Assembly: GCF_005280205.1 (NCBI RefSeq)
Contig: NZ_SUND01000013.1
Location: forward strand, 82,030 to 146,029
Length of the DNA: 64,000 bases
DNA from: Bacillus yapensis
GTDB taxonomy: Bacteria; Bacillota; Bacilli; Bacillales; Cytobacillaceae
Reading direction: 5' to 3'
Shown here: positions 35,928-44,718 of the stretch, one piece after another
Numbering within the stretch: position 1 is the stretch's first letter
Layout of the letters: each line of letters begins with the position of its first letter
Program-made: the position numbers and the translations under genes
The notes under the pieces: generated by a model
Told to the model about the DNA's origin: nothing
The model's input: the letters and a program-made list of their open reading frames with translations, nothing else
The model's database searches: none

Positions 35928-36089
35928 GAACCCTCATGAAAAATGATTGTAAGTAGAAATTATCTTTATTCTAAAATAGGACTATATTAGTAGATTATAG
36001 GTTGCGTAGGAAACCTTTACTCAGTATAATAGCTTTATATCGGAATTTATAGAAAATTTTAAACTTACAATAAACGAGGGGGAAGAATT

Positions 36090-36923
36090 TTGAAAAAATT
36101 ATCAAAACTAGGCTTAGTCTTGGTTCTAGGTCTTATGATGTTACTAACTGCATGTGGGTCAAGTGAGACAGGCTCTACCGATTCAGGAAACTCAGGCGAT
36201 TCTGGCTCTGATGAAAAGAAGAAATTAAGAATTGTGACGGATGCTGCCTACGCTCCATTTGAATCACTAGAGGGAGATAAAGTTGTTGGTTTTGATGTCG
36301 ATTTTGTTAGTGCTGTTTTAGAAGAAGCAGGCTACGAAGTGGTAGCACCTGAACATGTTGGTTGGGACCCACTATTCATTGAAATTGAATCAGAAGAAGC
36401 GGATTTAGCGATTTCCGCGATTACCATTAATAGTGATAGAGAGCAAACCTATGATTTCTCTGTCCCATATTTCCTATCTACAAACAAAATCCTGATTCCA
36501 AAGGATAGCGATATTAAGAGTGGCGCTGATTTGAAAGGCAAGACAGTAGCAGTTCAAAATGGTACAACAGGTCAAGAAACAGCGGAATCCATTTTAGGTG
36601 CTAACAGTCCTGATGTGAAAAAATTTGAAAATAATAATCTAGCGATTCAAGAGCTTCTTGCTGGTGGTGCTGATGCGGTTATCGCAGATAACACTGTTAT
36701 CGAAGAATATGCAAAAAATAACCCAGATCAGAATCTAGTTGTTATTGCAGATGACTCTTTCGCTCAAGAATTTTACGGTGTCATGTTCCCTCAAGGAAGC
36801 GATTTAAAAGTTGAATTTGATGAAGCGATTAATAAAGTTTTTGATAGCGGAAAATATGCAGAGATTTATAAAGAGTGGTTTGGCGTTGAACCAGATGTTG
36901 AAAATTTAAAAGCACAGCAATAG
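36090..36923 (+). CDS. Amino-acid ABC transporter substrate-binding lipoprotein (2)
   Basis: A 277-residue family 3 binding protein with lipobox LLTAC, a Ser/Gly/Asp linker, then RIVTDAAYAPFESLEGDKVVGFDVDF, DREQTYDFSVPYFLS and NGTTGQETAESILG. The start is TTG at 36090, preceded by GAGGGGGAAG. It heads an operon with a permease and an ATPase and is separated from them by a strong hairpin with a T-run. It is a close paralogue of the protein at 34179-34982. Basic amino acids or glutamine are likely ligands. Confidence 0.92.
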   Translation: MKKLSKLGLVLVLGLMMLLTACGSSETGSTDSGNSGDSGSDEKKKLRIVTDAAYAPFESLEGDKVVGFDVDFVSAVLEEAGYEVVAPEHVGWDPLFIEIESEEADLAISAITINSDREQTYDFSVPYFLSTNKILIPKDSDIKSGADLKGKTVAVQNGTTGQETAESILGANSPDVKKFENNNLAIQELLAGGADAVIADNTVIEEYAKNNPDQNLVVIADDSFAQEFYGVMFPQGSDLKVEFDEAINKVFDSGKYAEIYKEWFGVEPDVENLKAQQ

Positions 36924-36939
36924 AGGTAACAAACTAATG

Positions 36940-36980
36940 AATTGCGTAACTCTATCACCTAGTGTTACGCAATTTTTTTT
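36940..36980 (+). terminator. Internal terminator between binding-protein and permease genes
   Basis: AATTGCGTAAC (36940-36950) and GTTACGCAATT (36964-36974) form a perfect 11-bp stem with a 13-base loop, followed by an unbroken run of T's to 36980. It would stop most transcripts after the binding-protein gene and let a fraction read into the permease and ATPase genes. Confidence 0.88.
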
Positions 36981-36999
36981 CAGGAGAGGTGAAAGATTG

Positions 37000-37656
37000 A
37001 TGGATTTTCGGTTTGACTTAATTATTGACTATTTGCCCTATTTTCTAAGAGGTACACTATACACGATCGGAATATCGTTAGCGGGAATTTTGCTAGGTAC
37101 CATTTTAGGTTTATTATTTGGTCTAGGAAAAATGTTGAAAAACAAGATACTTGCATTTCCGTTCAACCTTTATATAGCGTTTTTTAGAGGTACCCCGTTT
37201 TTTGTACAGCTTCTACTTATCCATTTTGGTTTAATCCCAGCAATTTTAGGAACAACAAATGGACTTGCCGCAGGGATCTTTGCTCTATCATTAAACTCAG
37301 CGGCCTATATCGCGGAGATTTTCCGTGCTGGTATCCAATCCATTGACAGAGGTCAAATGGAAGCTGCTAGATCGCTTGGAATGAATCATATTCAAGCGAT
37401 GAGATATGTTATTTTACCACAGGCTTTTAAACGAATGATTCCTCCGTTAGGAAACGAATTTATTGTCCTTTTAAAAGAATCCTCCTTAATATCTCTAATT
37501 GCCGTTCCAGAATTAATTTATTGGGCACGAGCTTTCAATGGTCAATATTATAAGGTTTGGGAACCGTATTTGACAGCAGCTGTTATTTACTTTGTCCTAA
37601 CTTTAACATTAAGCTTCTTATTAAGTCGTCTAGAAAAGAGGTTAGCAACAGAATGA
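37000..37656 (+). CDS. Amino-acid ABC transporter permease
   Basis: A 218-residue permease of the HisM/GlnP type with about five hydrophobic segments and the coupling region [26 protein letters not shown] (EAA...G loop). An upstream ATG at 36937 lies inside the terminator hairpin, while AGGAGAGGTG at 36982-36991 is placed 8 bases before the ATG at 37000. The last 4 bp overlap the ATPase gene (ATGA). Together they import the amino acid delivered by one or both binding proteins. Confidence 0.93.
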   Translation: MDFRFDLIIDYLPYFLRGTLYTIGISLAGILLGTILGLLFGLGKMLKNKILAFPFNLYIAFFRGTPFFVQLLLIHFGLIPAILGTTNGLAAGIFALSLNSAAYIAEIFRAGIQSIDRGQMEAARSLGMNHIQAMRYVILPQAFKRMIPPLGNEFIVLLKESSLISLIAVPELIYWARAFNGQYYKVWEPYLTAAVIYFVLTLTLSFLLSRLEKRLATE

Positions 37657-38375
37657 TCAAAGTAGAAAAACTTAAAAAGTCTTTTGGTGCTAATGAAGTT
37701 TTAAAAGATATTAATGTCACCATTAAACAGCAGGAAGTAGTTGTGGTTATTGGGCCATCAGGTTCAGGGAAATCGACCTTCCTTCGTTGCTTAAATTTAC
37801 TTGAAACAATTACAGCTGGACATGTTTCTATTGAAGGCGTCGATATTACTGATAAGCAAACGGATATTAATAAAATCAGAGCTGAAGTCGGTATGGTATT
37901 CCAGCAGTTCAATCTTTTTCCTCATAAAACGGTTTTGGAAAATATCATGCTTTCACCTATTAAGGTGAAAAAAATTGCTGAGGAGAAAGCGAGAGAAACG
38001 GCGCTTTCGCTTTTGAAAAAAGTTGGCCTCGAGGATAAGGCGAATGCCTATCCAGATTCTTTATCTGGTGGTCAAAAACAGCGTGTAGCAATTGCGAGAG
38101 CTTTAGCCATGGAACCGAAGATTATGCTTTTTGATGAACCAACATCAGCACTTGACCCGGAAATGGTAGGAGAAGTGCTAGAGGTAATGAAGCAACTCGC
38201 AAAAGAAGGCATGACGATGGTTGTTGTGACACATGAAATGGGCTTCGCACGCGAGGTTGGCGATAGAGTTCTCTTCATGGATGGCGGCTATATTGTCGAA
38301 GAGAATGTTCCACAGGAATTGTTCGACAATCCGCAGCATGAACGTACGCAAGCCTTTTTAAGCAAGGTGTTATAA
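37653..38375 (+). CDS. Amino-acid ABC transporter ATP-binding protein
   Basis: A 240-residue ATPase of the GlnQ/HisP class. It has Walker [11 protein letters not shown]-loop [13 protein letters not shown], signature LSGGQKQR, Walker [14 protein letters not shown] and the H-loop VVVTHEM. The start is the ATG at 37653, overlapping the permease stop by 4 bp; the longer frame from 37557 is only an overlap with the permease. A terminator follows the stop. Confidence 0.95.
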   Translation: MIKVEKLKKSFGANEVLKDINVTIKQQEVVVVIGPSGSGKSTFLRCLNLLETITAGHVSIEGVDITDKQTDINKIRAEVGMVFQQFNLFPHKTVLENIMLSPIKVKKIAEEKARETALSLLKKVGLEDKANAYPDSLSGGQKQRVAIARALAMEPKIMLFDEPTSALDPEMVGEVLEVMKQLAKEGMTMVVVTHEMGFAREVGDRVLFMDGGYIVEENVPQELFDNPQHERTQAFLSKVL

Positions 38376-38386
38376 GGAGTCGTAGG

Positions 38387-38416
38387 AAACCGAGTCTATT
38401 TTAGGCTCGGTTTTTA
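38387..38416 (+). terminator. Terminator of the amino-acid ABC operon
   Basis: AAACCGAGTCTA pairs with AGGCTCGGTTT, followed by TTTTTA. Confidence 0.85.
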
Positions 38417-38499
38417 CGTATGAAATAATTATGTTATGCTAATCATGGTAGATGTAACTTTACTAGAAATAAAACGTCTAAGAGGATGAGGTGATTGCA

Positions 38500-38925
38500 A
38501 TGAAAAAACTAATTTGGGTCTTATTAACCGCACTTGCATTACTAGTCATGACTGCTTGCGGAACAGCCGACACTGAGGATAAAACGACCGGCGATGACCA
38601 AAAAGTAGAGACAAATCAAGCAGAAGAAAACGCAGTCGATGAGACTGAAACAGTAGAGGAAGATACAGCTACAGATGAAAAAGCAGTAGAGGAAGATACA
38701 GCTACCGAATCAGAAGATGTGATTGTAGAAGAAGCAACATATGTGGGGATGGCAGATCCACACACAATTGAAGTAAATACGGAAACAGATACGATTGCGC
38801 TCCAAATCCTAGATCCAGGTGTGCAGGATGTTGATTTCGAAGCGATTGAAGAAGAGGCTCATGTGACGATTGAGTATCATAAAGAAGGCGAACAAAATAT
38901 CTTAACAGGTATTGAAATACACTAA
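38500..38925 (+). CDS. Acidic lipoprotein of unknown function
   Basis: A 141-residue lipoprotein with lipobox VMTAC, a long Asp/Glu/Thr-rich spacer, and a C-terminal domain of about 60 residues (YVGMADPHTIEVNTETDTIALQIL and following) that may be a small beta-rich fold. The spacer contains an 11-codon tandem duplication: CAGTAGAGGAAGATACAGCT occurs at 38651 and 38684. GAGGTGA precedes the ATG at 38500. I do not recognise the family. It stands alone with a strong terminator. Confidence 0.75.
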   Translation: MKKLIWVLLTALALLVMTACGTADTEDKTTGDDQKVETNQAEENAVDETETVEEDTATDEKAVEEDTATESEDVIVEEATYVGMADPHTIEVNTETDTIALQILDPGVQDVDFEAIEEEAHVTIEYHKEGEQNILTGIEIH

Positions 38926-38930
38926 AAAGA

Positions 38931-38972
38931 AGAGGCTGCTCCAAAGTAATATTTGGAGCAGCCTCTGTTTTT
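38931..38972 (+). terminator. Strong terminator after the acidic lipoprotein gene
   Basis: AGAGGCTGCTCCAAA and the mirrored TTTGGAGCAGCCTCT form a 15-bp stem, followed by GTTTTTTT. Confidence 0.95.
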
Positions 38973-39091
38973 TTGTTGCGTAAAGAATGAATAGACATTT
39001 CGTACCCGTCCGGATGATTTTTCTGAAACTAAGTAACTCAGATAGCTTCAAAATGCCTTAAATGAGAAATACGTTTACTATCATGCGCCTA

Positions 39092-40306
39092 TCACCCATG
39101 CTGCTTTGCAAAAGTAGGATTTCTTTGAATCACGGCGATGAGCAAGACTCCACTCAGTAAAAGCAGTGCGCTCGTGATAAAGAAGACGGATGAGATTCCG
39201 AAGTATCCTGCGATAAATCCGCCCATAACAGGTCCAATGACATTCCCTAGGAAGCGTAAACTTGTATTGTAGCCGAGCACCTCGCCTTGCATGGCGATCG
39301 GTGCTTCCTGACGAATATAAGCGACGCGTACTGGGATAATTCCCCCGATAGCCATACCTAGTAAAAACCGTATAAAAACAAGTTGCCATATATTTGTGAC
39401 AAAGGCGCCAGGTAAATAAACCACACCTGCCACTAGCAAAAGGGCGATCAGTACTTTAATGTATCCATAGCGATCCGCGATTTTCCCCCATTGACGGGCC
39501 ATCATCAAATTCCCGAGACCAGCCACAGAAAATGCAATTCCTGAAAAGAATGCTAAGTTAGCAGGACCGTGTAACTCACTCACATACAGGGATAAAATCG
39601 GTTGAATGCTAAAATGAGCGATTTGAATAAGGGTTGAAATTAATAAGACATTTAGCAGCAAAGGATTTCGTCCAATATGCTTGAAGACCTCTTTTGTTGT
39701 ATAAGAGGTTTTCGTGCCTTTTGCATCCTCAATCCTATATTCCTTTGTCGTGATGACAAGAATAGCGGAAATGAAAATGGCAATCGAGGTCCATTTAAAA
39801 GTATCGGCATATCCGAAGGAGTCTGCTAATACACCTCCAAGTAATGGTCCGATTAATTGTCCAGTGATACTACCAGTTTGTAAGGTTCCTAACACTCGAC
39901 CCGCAATCTTTTTCGGCGTTTGCGTCGAGATGAATGCCTGTGACATGGAGATGAATCCAGCAAATATCCCCATGAACGTTCTTAGTAAAAATAATTGCCA
40001 AACCGATTGAACAAATCCCATCATCATAATGGAAAAGGCCATCCCGAATGCAGAAAAGATAAGTATTCTCTTTCGTCCGTATTTATCACCGATTCTTCCC
40101 CAAAGCGGTGAAAATAAAAAGGCGGTTACAAAGGTAACGCCAAAGGTCAAACCAGACCAATGCTGAACATACTTCTCTGAAAAGTTTCCGAAGGTTTCAA
40201 TATAAAGTGAAATAAAGGGAAGAACCATCGTCATGCTGCCAGAAATAAAAAAATTCGCAAACCACATAATGCGCAGGTTGTGCTTCGCGATTTGTTGACC
40301 GTCCAT
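39092..40306 (-). CDS. MFS multidrug efflux transporter
   Basis: A 404-residue, 12-helix drug:H+ antiporter of the DHA1 type. It shows SGSMTMVLPFISLYIETFG, motif A SPLWGRIGDKYGRKRIL, and GSITGQLIGPLLGGVLAD (motif C-like), close to MdtG/YfmO-type pumps. The ATG at 40306 is preferred over the GTG at 40315 because AAGAAGTG is correctly spaced. It stands alone, with 310 bp upstream containing a perfect inverted repeat. Substrate unknown. Confidence 0.9.
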   Translation of the reverse strand: MDGQQIAKHNLRIMWFANFFISGSMTMVLPFISLYIETFGNFSEKYVQHWSGLTFGVTFVTAFLFSPLWGRIGDKYGRKRILIFSAFGMAFSIMMMGFVQSVWQLFLLRTFMGIFAGFISMSQAFISTQTPKKIAGRVLGTLQTGSITGQLIGPLLGGVLADSFGYADTFKWTSIAIFISAILVITTKEYRIEDAKGTKTSYTTKEVFKHIGRNPLLLNVLLISTLIQIAHFSIQPILSLYVSELHGPANLAFFSGIAFSVAGLGNLMMARQWGKIADRYGYIKVLIALLLVAGVVYLPGAFVTNIWQLVFIRFLLGMAIGGIIPVRVAYIRQEAPIAMQGEVLGYNTSLRFLGNVIGPVMGGFIAGYFGISSVFFITSALLLLSGVLLIAVIQRNPTFAKQHG

Positions 40307-40315
40307 GATTAACAC

Positions 40316-40625
40316 TTCTTTCTATGAAGAAATTTCGGTTCCCTAAATATTAGTTTACCTGAATGGAATAGATTTCACAATATTCTAAGATTATTTTTGA
40401 AAACGAACAATTGAGATGCTTCGTTCGTAACCCTTTACTCATAAGGGTTACAACCTTGTTAGAAAAATATTCGAGTTTGTTATTTAGTTGAAGTGTTCCA
40501 TCCGAAGTTATTTCTCGTTTGAAATTGTGCGTGGATTTGGGAAATAAGCCTTCTCGCTCTATTTACTATTCCCAATTTTACTTGTAATCTTAGTTTAAAA
40601 GTATTTTGCGTGGGAGGTTTTCGGA
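40316..40625. other. Divergent intergenic region
   Basis: This 310-bp gap separates the MFS gene from the HAD hydrolase gene. It contains a 25-bp inverted repeat at 40427-40451 and no ORF. No strong promoter match was found by eye; the rest is AT-rich without clear structure. Confidence 0.5.
40427..40451. promoter_or_regulatory. Perfect 9-bp inverted repeat, candidate operator
   Basis: GTAACCCTT (40427-40435) and AAGGGTTAC (40443-40451) are exact mirrors around TACTCAT. There is no T-run, so it is more likely a protein-binding site than a terminator. It is 121 bp upstream of the MFS start and 175 bp upstream of the HAD start. Confidence 0.45.
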
Positions 40626-41426
40626 GTGATTAAAGCGGTTATTTTTGATTTGGATGATACATTGCTTTGGGATCAGAAAAGTGTCAAAGAAGCCTTTGTG
40701 GCAACATGTAAAGTGGCAGAAGAGAAATATGGAATTCCTCATGAAGAACTAGAAGCATCCGTAAGAGAAAAAGCCAGTGAAATTTATGCATCCTATGAAA
40801 CCTTTCCTTTTACAAAAATGATTGGGATTAATCCATTCGAAGGATTATGGGGAAACTTTCTCGACGATACCGATGATTTTCGTAAAATGAAAGAAATTGT
40901 CCCTACCTATCGAAAAGAGGCTTGGACACAAGGGCTGCTTGCACTTGGAATTGACGATCCCGTTTTTGGAGCAGAACTGGCCGAACGCTTCCCACAAGAA
41001 CGCCGAAACAAACCATTCGTTTATGAAGAAACCTTTGCAGTATTGGATAAGCTGAAAGGGAAGTACAAGCTTCTTCTCTTAACCAACGGGTCTCCAGATT
41101 TGCAAAATACGAAACTAGCAATTACTCCAGAGATCGCCCCTTATTTTGATGAAATTGTCATTTCTGGGGCATTCGGTAGAGGAAAGCCAGACCCATCTAT
41201 TTTTGAGCACGCCTTGCAGATTATGAATGTCTCCAAAGATGAGGCTATAATGGTAGGGGACAACCTAATGACGGATATTCTTGGTGCATCGCGGGTCGGG
41301 ATGAAGTCTGTCTGGATCAATCGCCATGATAAAGAACGGAATGAAGTCATTCCAGATTATGAAATTAAGCATCTTGAGGAGCTTTTTGAAATAATAGAAA
41401 CGCTCAATTCGGGTGTTCGCCGATAA
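40626..41426 (+). CDS. HAD superfamily hydrolase (YjjG/haloacid dehalogenase-like)
   Basis: A 266-residue HAD enzyme with motif I DLDDTLLW (nucleophile D9), motif [12 protein letters not shown] in [10 protein letters not shown] and motif [15 protein letters not shown]. The helical cap lies between motifs I and II. It would dephosphorylate a small phosphate ester. The start is GTG at 40626, 8 bases after GGGAGG. The stop codon TAA and the last two arginine codons are part of the first unit of the 20-bp CGCCGATA array. Confidence 0.9.
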   Translation: MIKAVIFDLDDTLLWDQKSVKEAFVATCKVAEEKYGIPHEELEASVREKASEIYASYETFPFTKMIGINPFEGLWGNFLDDTDDFRKMKEIVPTYRKEAWTQGLLALGIDDPVFGAELAERFPQERRNKPFVYEETFAVLDKLKGKYKLLLLTNGSPDLQNTKLAITPEIAPYFDEIVISGAFGRGKPDPSIFEHALQIMNVSKDEAIMVGDNLMTDILGASRVGMKSVWINRHDKERNEVIPDYEIKHLEELFEIIETLNSGVRR

Positions 41427-41532
41427 AAATCGTTTTTCGCCGATATATTGCGATAATCGCCGATAAAAAAATTTTTCCGCCGATATAATTGAAAAATCGC
41501 CGATAAAATCAAATTATCGCCGATATCGTTCC
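41418..41532. repeat. 20-bp CGCCGATA tandem array, six units
   Basis: CGCCGATA begins exactly every 20 bp at 41418, 41438, 41458, 41478, 41498 and 41518. The following bases alternate: AAAA in units 1, 3 and 5, and TAT/TAA/TCG in units 2, 4 and 6, so the higher-order period is 40 bp. The rest of each unit is AT-rich and variable. The first unit overlaps the end of the HAD gene and supplies its stop codon; the last ends about 20 bp before the recQ start, upstream of its ribosome binding site. Confidence 0.92.
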
Positions 41533-41552
41533 ACAAAGTGAGGTCATTACCA

Positions 41553-43661
41553 ATGTTTGAACAAGCTGAACAGCTTTTGCAATCTTATTTTGGCTATTCT
41601 TCGTTTCGAAAGGGACAAGAAGAAGCTATCCGTTCCGTTTTAGCGGAAAGAGATACAGTCTGTGTCATGCCAACAGGAGGCGGGAAGTCGATTTGCTACC
41701 AGATTCCCGCTCTTGTTTTACCGGGTACGACCATCGTTATCTCACCTCTGATTTCCTTAATGAAGGATCAGGTCGATACACTTCTACAGGTTGGGGTTCC
41801 AGCAACCTATATTAATAGTTCTATTTCAGTTCAAGAGGCGAACGAGCGCATGAACGAGGCGAGGGAGGGCAAGTACAAGCTCATATATATTGCTCCCGAG
41901 CGTCTAGAATCCTATGACTTTATTGAACGCTTAGAAGGGCTTGAGATTCCGCTTGTTGCCGTTGATGAAGCTCACTGTATCTCGCAATGGGGACATGATT
42001 TTCGTCCGAGCTATCTTCATATTCAAAAGTTAATTGATCGTCTCCCGCATAAACCAATCGTGATGGCTTTAACCGCTACGGCAACTCCACAGGTTCGCGC
42101 TGATATTTGTAAAACCCTCCAAATTGCTGAACAAAATACCATTATTACAGGATTTGCAAGGGAAAACTTATCGTTTCAGGTGATCAAAGGACAGGACCGC
42201 TATGCTTTTTTACGAAACTATGTAAAAAAGAATGAGCAGGAAGGCGGCATTATTTACGCTGCCACAAGAAAAGTAGTTGACCAGTTGTATGAAAAGCTTC
42301 AAAAAGAAGGAATTGCTGTTGGACGCTATCATGCTGGCATGAACGATAGCGATCGTCACCACGAGCAGGAGAAATTTCTTCAGGATGAAACGACTGTCAT
42401 GGTTGCGACCTCAGCCTTTGGAATGGGGATCGATAAATCCAATATAAGATATTGCCTTCACTATCAAATGCCGAAAAATATGGAGAGCTATTACCAAGAA
42501 GCGGGGCGTGCTGGCCGTGATGGTCTAGACAGTGAATGTATCCTTTTATACTCTTCGCAGGATGTGCAGGTTCAAAGATTCCTCATTGACCAATCTGCAG
42601 ATGAGAGAAGAATTGCTGGTGAGCTTGAAAAGCTTCAATCGATGGTCGATTATTGCCATACGGAAAGCTGCTTGCAGTCTTCTATTCTCGAATATTTCGG
42701 TGATAGTGCTGGGGAAGACTGTGGTCGTTGTGGGAATTGTACCGATTCTCGTTCAACAGTCGATGTCACGAGGGAAGCCCAAATGGTTTTATCGTGCATC
42801 ATCCGGATGGGGCAACGCTTTGGGAAGACCGCTGTTGCTCAAGTTTTAACAGGATCGAAGAATAAGAAAATCATTGAATTAAGATTTGATAAATTACCGA
42901 CTTATGGGATTTTAAAAGAAATGAGTACGAAGGATGCGAGTGAATTCATTGAGTTTCTCATTTCGCAGGATTTAATTGGCGTTGAGCAAGGTGCCTATCC
43001 AACCATCTTTGTAACACCGGCAGGGAAGAATGTTTTACTTGGAAAACAATTAGTTCATCGAAAAGAAATCATTGAAGTCGTTCAGATATCTACAAAGGAT
43101 CCACTGTTTGAATTACTTCGTGAGGTTCGAAAAACAATTGCCGACCAAGAAAAGGTTCCGCCATTTGTCATCTTTTCCGATGCGGCCATCAAGGATATGT
43201 GTGTGAAATTGCCACTGAGCCCAGATGAATTTCTGCAGGTCAATGGGGTAGGGGAAATGAAGCTTAAGAAGTATGGGGATGCCTTTATCCAGGCCATTCT
43301 CGAGTTTTGCGAAGCGAATCCAGAACGTAAGAGTGAAGCTCCAATAATGAACGCAGCGACAAAGAAAAAGAAGCCGGAGAAAAACTCTCATCTCGAGACC
43401 TATGAGCTTTTTAAAGAGGGATTATCTGTTTCAGAGATTGCGAAAAAGAGAGAAATGGTGACCAGCACAATCGAGAATCATATCATGCAATGTATGGATC
43501 AAGGGATGGATATCGATTGGACAGACATTATCCCGAGTGAATACGTGCCACTTCTTGAGCAAGCGGTCGAAGCCGTTGGTCGGGAAAAGCTGAAGCCGAT
43601 CAAAGAACAATTGCCGAAAGAAGTTAGTTACCTGATGATTAAGGTATTTTTGAATAAGTAA
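41553..43661 (+). CDS. recQ: RecQ family ATP-dependent DNA helicase
   Basis: A 702-residue 3'-5' DNA helicase. Walker A TGGGKS is at 41-46, DEAH at 138-141 (VAVDEAHCISQWGHDFRPSY), the motif VI region is QEAGRAGRDG, and the zinc cysteines lie in CHTESC and CGRCGNC. An RQC winged helix, an HRDC domain (LFELLREVRKTIADQEKVPP) and a C-terminal HTH_40 domain (LFKEGLSVSEIAKKREM) follow in order. It acts in recombinational repair. GTGAGGT lies 9 bases before the ATG at 41553; GTG 41538 is inside that site. Confidence 0.95.
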   Translation: MFEQAEQLLQSYFGYSSFRKGQEEAIRSVLAERDTVCVMPTGGGKSICYQIPALVLPGTTIVISPLISLMKDQVDTLLQVGVPATYINSSISVQEANERMNEAREGKYKLIYIAPERLESYDFIERLEGLEIPLVAVDEAHCISQWGHDFRPSYLHIQKLIDRLPHKPIVMALTATATPQVRADICKTLQIAEQNTIITGFARENLSFQVIKGQDRYAFLRNYVKKNEQEGGIIYAATRKVVDQLYEKLQKEGIAVGRYHAGMNDSDRHHEQEKFLQDETTVMVATSAFGMGIDKSNIRYCLHYQMPKNMESYYQEAGRAGRDGLDSECILLYSSQDVQVQRFLIDQSADERRIAGELEKLQSMVDYCHTESCLQSSILEYFGDSAGEDCGRCGNCTDSRSTVDVTREAQMVLSCIIRMGQRFGKTAVAQVLTGSKNKKIIELRFDKLPTYGILKEMSTKDASEFIEFLISQDLIGVEQGAYPTIFVTPAGKNVLLGKQLVHRKEIIEVVQISTKDPLFELLREVRKTIADQEKVPPFVIFSDAAIKDMCVKLPLSPDEFLQVNGVGEMKLKKYGDAFIQAILEFCEANPERKSEAPIMNAATKKKKPEKNSHLETYELFKEGLSVSEIAKKREMVTSTIENHIMQCMDQGMDIDWTDIIPSEYVPLLEQAVEAVGREKLKPIKEQLPKEVSYLMIKVFLNK

Positions 43662-43663
43662 AT

Positions 43664-43690
43664 AACTGCCCCAAAATTTGGGGCAGTTTT
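43664..43690. terminator. Terminator after recQ
   Basis: AACTGCCCC and GGGGCAGTT form a perfect 9-bp stem with a 7-base loop and a short T-tail, between convergent genes. Confidence 0.85.
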
Positions 43691-43692
43691 CA

Positions 43693-44538
43693 TTATCCGA
43701 TAAATTGCTCTGCTCGCAACAACGGGATGACTTCACCCATTCGTTTTACGACAAGGTCAGCAGAAGTCTCGTTTCCTAAGCCATGAGGATCGATAAAGAT
43801 CGTCTTACAGCCAAGTGACTGTACAGGACGGATTTCGTTGATCCAATTGTCCCCAACGCTAAGGATTTCATCATACTGAACGTTGTAATGATTTTTGACA
43901 AATTCAAAGCGTGCGATTGTACGAGTTGGTTTTTCACCATCAAAAATTTTCAAATCGAGTAATTGATCAAGCCCGATTTTTGTTAAAATCGCTTCACTAT
44001 CTGGCTGTGGACTATTTGTTAATAAAACAAGCTTTACTTTGCTATGTATGCCTTCCAACGCTTCTTTAAAGCCTTCTATCGGTTCCATTTCAAAGTCAGG
44101 TCCCATCATATAAGCTCTTGTTTCTAAAAAGGCTTGATAACTCAGTTTGCTATTGAGTCCGTAGTGGACCGCAATGGAGGTAGAAGTCCACCATGGGTCC
44201 CCGACATTTACCATCGTCTCCAGATTAAATTCAATCGGTTCAGGATACAGCTCCTTGACCTTCTCATCAGGGAGTTTGTTGCCATCCCAATCATACGCTT
44301 CTTGTACATGATTCTCTAAATAAACTAAGATAAGGTCTCGCAGGGCATCATAAATTCGCCCGATACGTAGTGGGTGCTTATTTTCTTTTACTGCTAGAAA
44401 GTCCTTTTCAAACAATGGCTGCTTTTCTAACGGAAGTTTTTCCTTTAAACGAGCTGCTTGAAATTCGAAATGATGCGTGTCTTCGTATAGAGTTCCGTCT
44501 AAATCGAACACGATTACTTTAATTTTTGTAAAATCCAT
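43693..44538 (-). CDS. HAD superfamily hydrolase
   Basis: A 281-residue HAD enzyme with motif I VFDLDGTLYED, motif II VLLTNSPQP, K in DGEKPTRTIARF and motif IV SVGDNWINEIRP. The cap is helical and larger than in the other HAD protein. It is probably a phosphatase of unknown substrate. It is convergent to recQ and monocistronic. The last codons FIG end just after the recQ terminator. Confidence 0.88.
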   Translation of the reverse strand: MDFTKIKVIVFDLDGTLYEDTHHFEFQAARLKEKLPLEKQPLFEKDFLAVKENKHPLRIGRIYDALRDLILVYLENHVQEAYDWDGNKLPDEKVKELYPEPIEFNLETMVNVGDPWWTSTSIAVHYGLNSKLSYQAFLETRAYMMGPDFEMEPIEGFKEALEGIHSKVKLVLLTNSPQPDSEAILTKIGLDQLLDLKIFDGEKPTRTIARFEFVKNHYNVQYDEILSVGDNWINEIRPVQSLGCKTIFIDPHGLGNETSADLVVKRMGEVIPLLRAEQFIG

Positions 44539-44718
44539 CTGCGTTCACCTCTCTCCTAGTGTAAAGAAGTTTGGCAGTGAAAGACAATAGAGTGTGGAAA
44601 ATTTCTGTAAAATTGTCATTCGTCTAATTTGATATTATGATAATACATATTTAGAGATCGATTTCTCGGAAACTTTTTTTGAAATTGATACAAAATTATT
44701 TTTTCAAGGGGACAAGAA

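Noticed and set aside
36937..36999. N-terminal extension of the amino-acid permease
   Set aside because: The extension is encoded by the terminator hairpin and lacks a ribosome binding site; the ATG at 37000 has a strong one.
41418..41532. CRISPR array or intrinsic terminator
   Set aside because: Units are 20 bp with an 8-bp constant core and no palindromic repeat; no stem with a T-run is formed.
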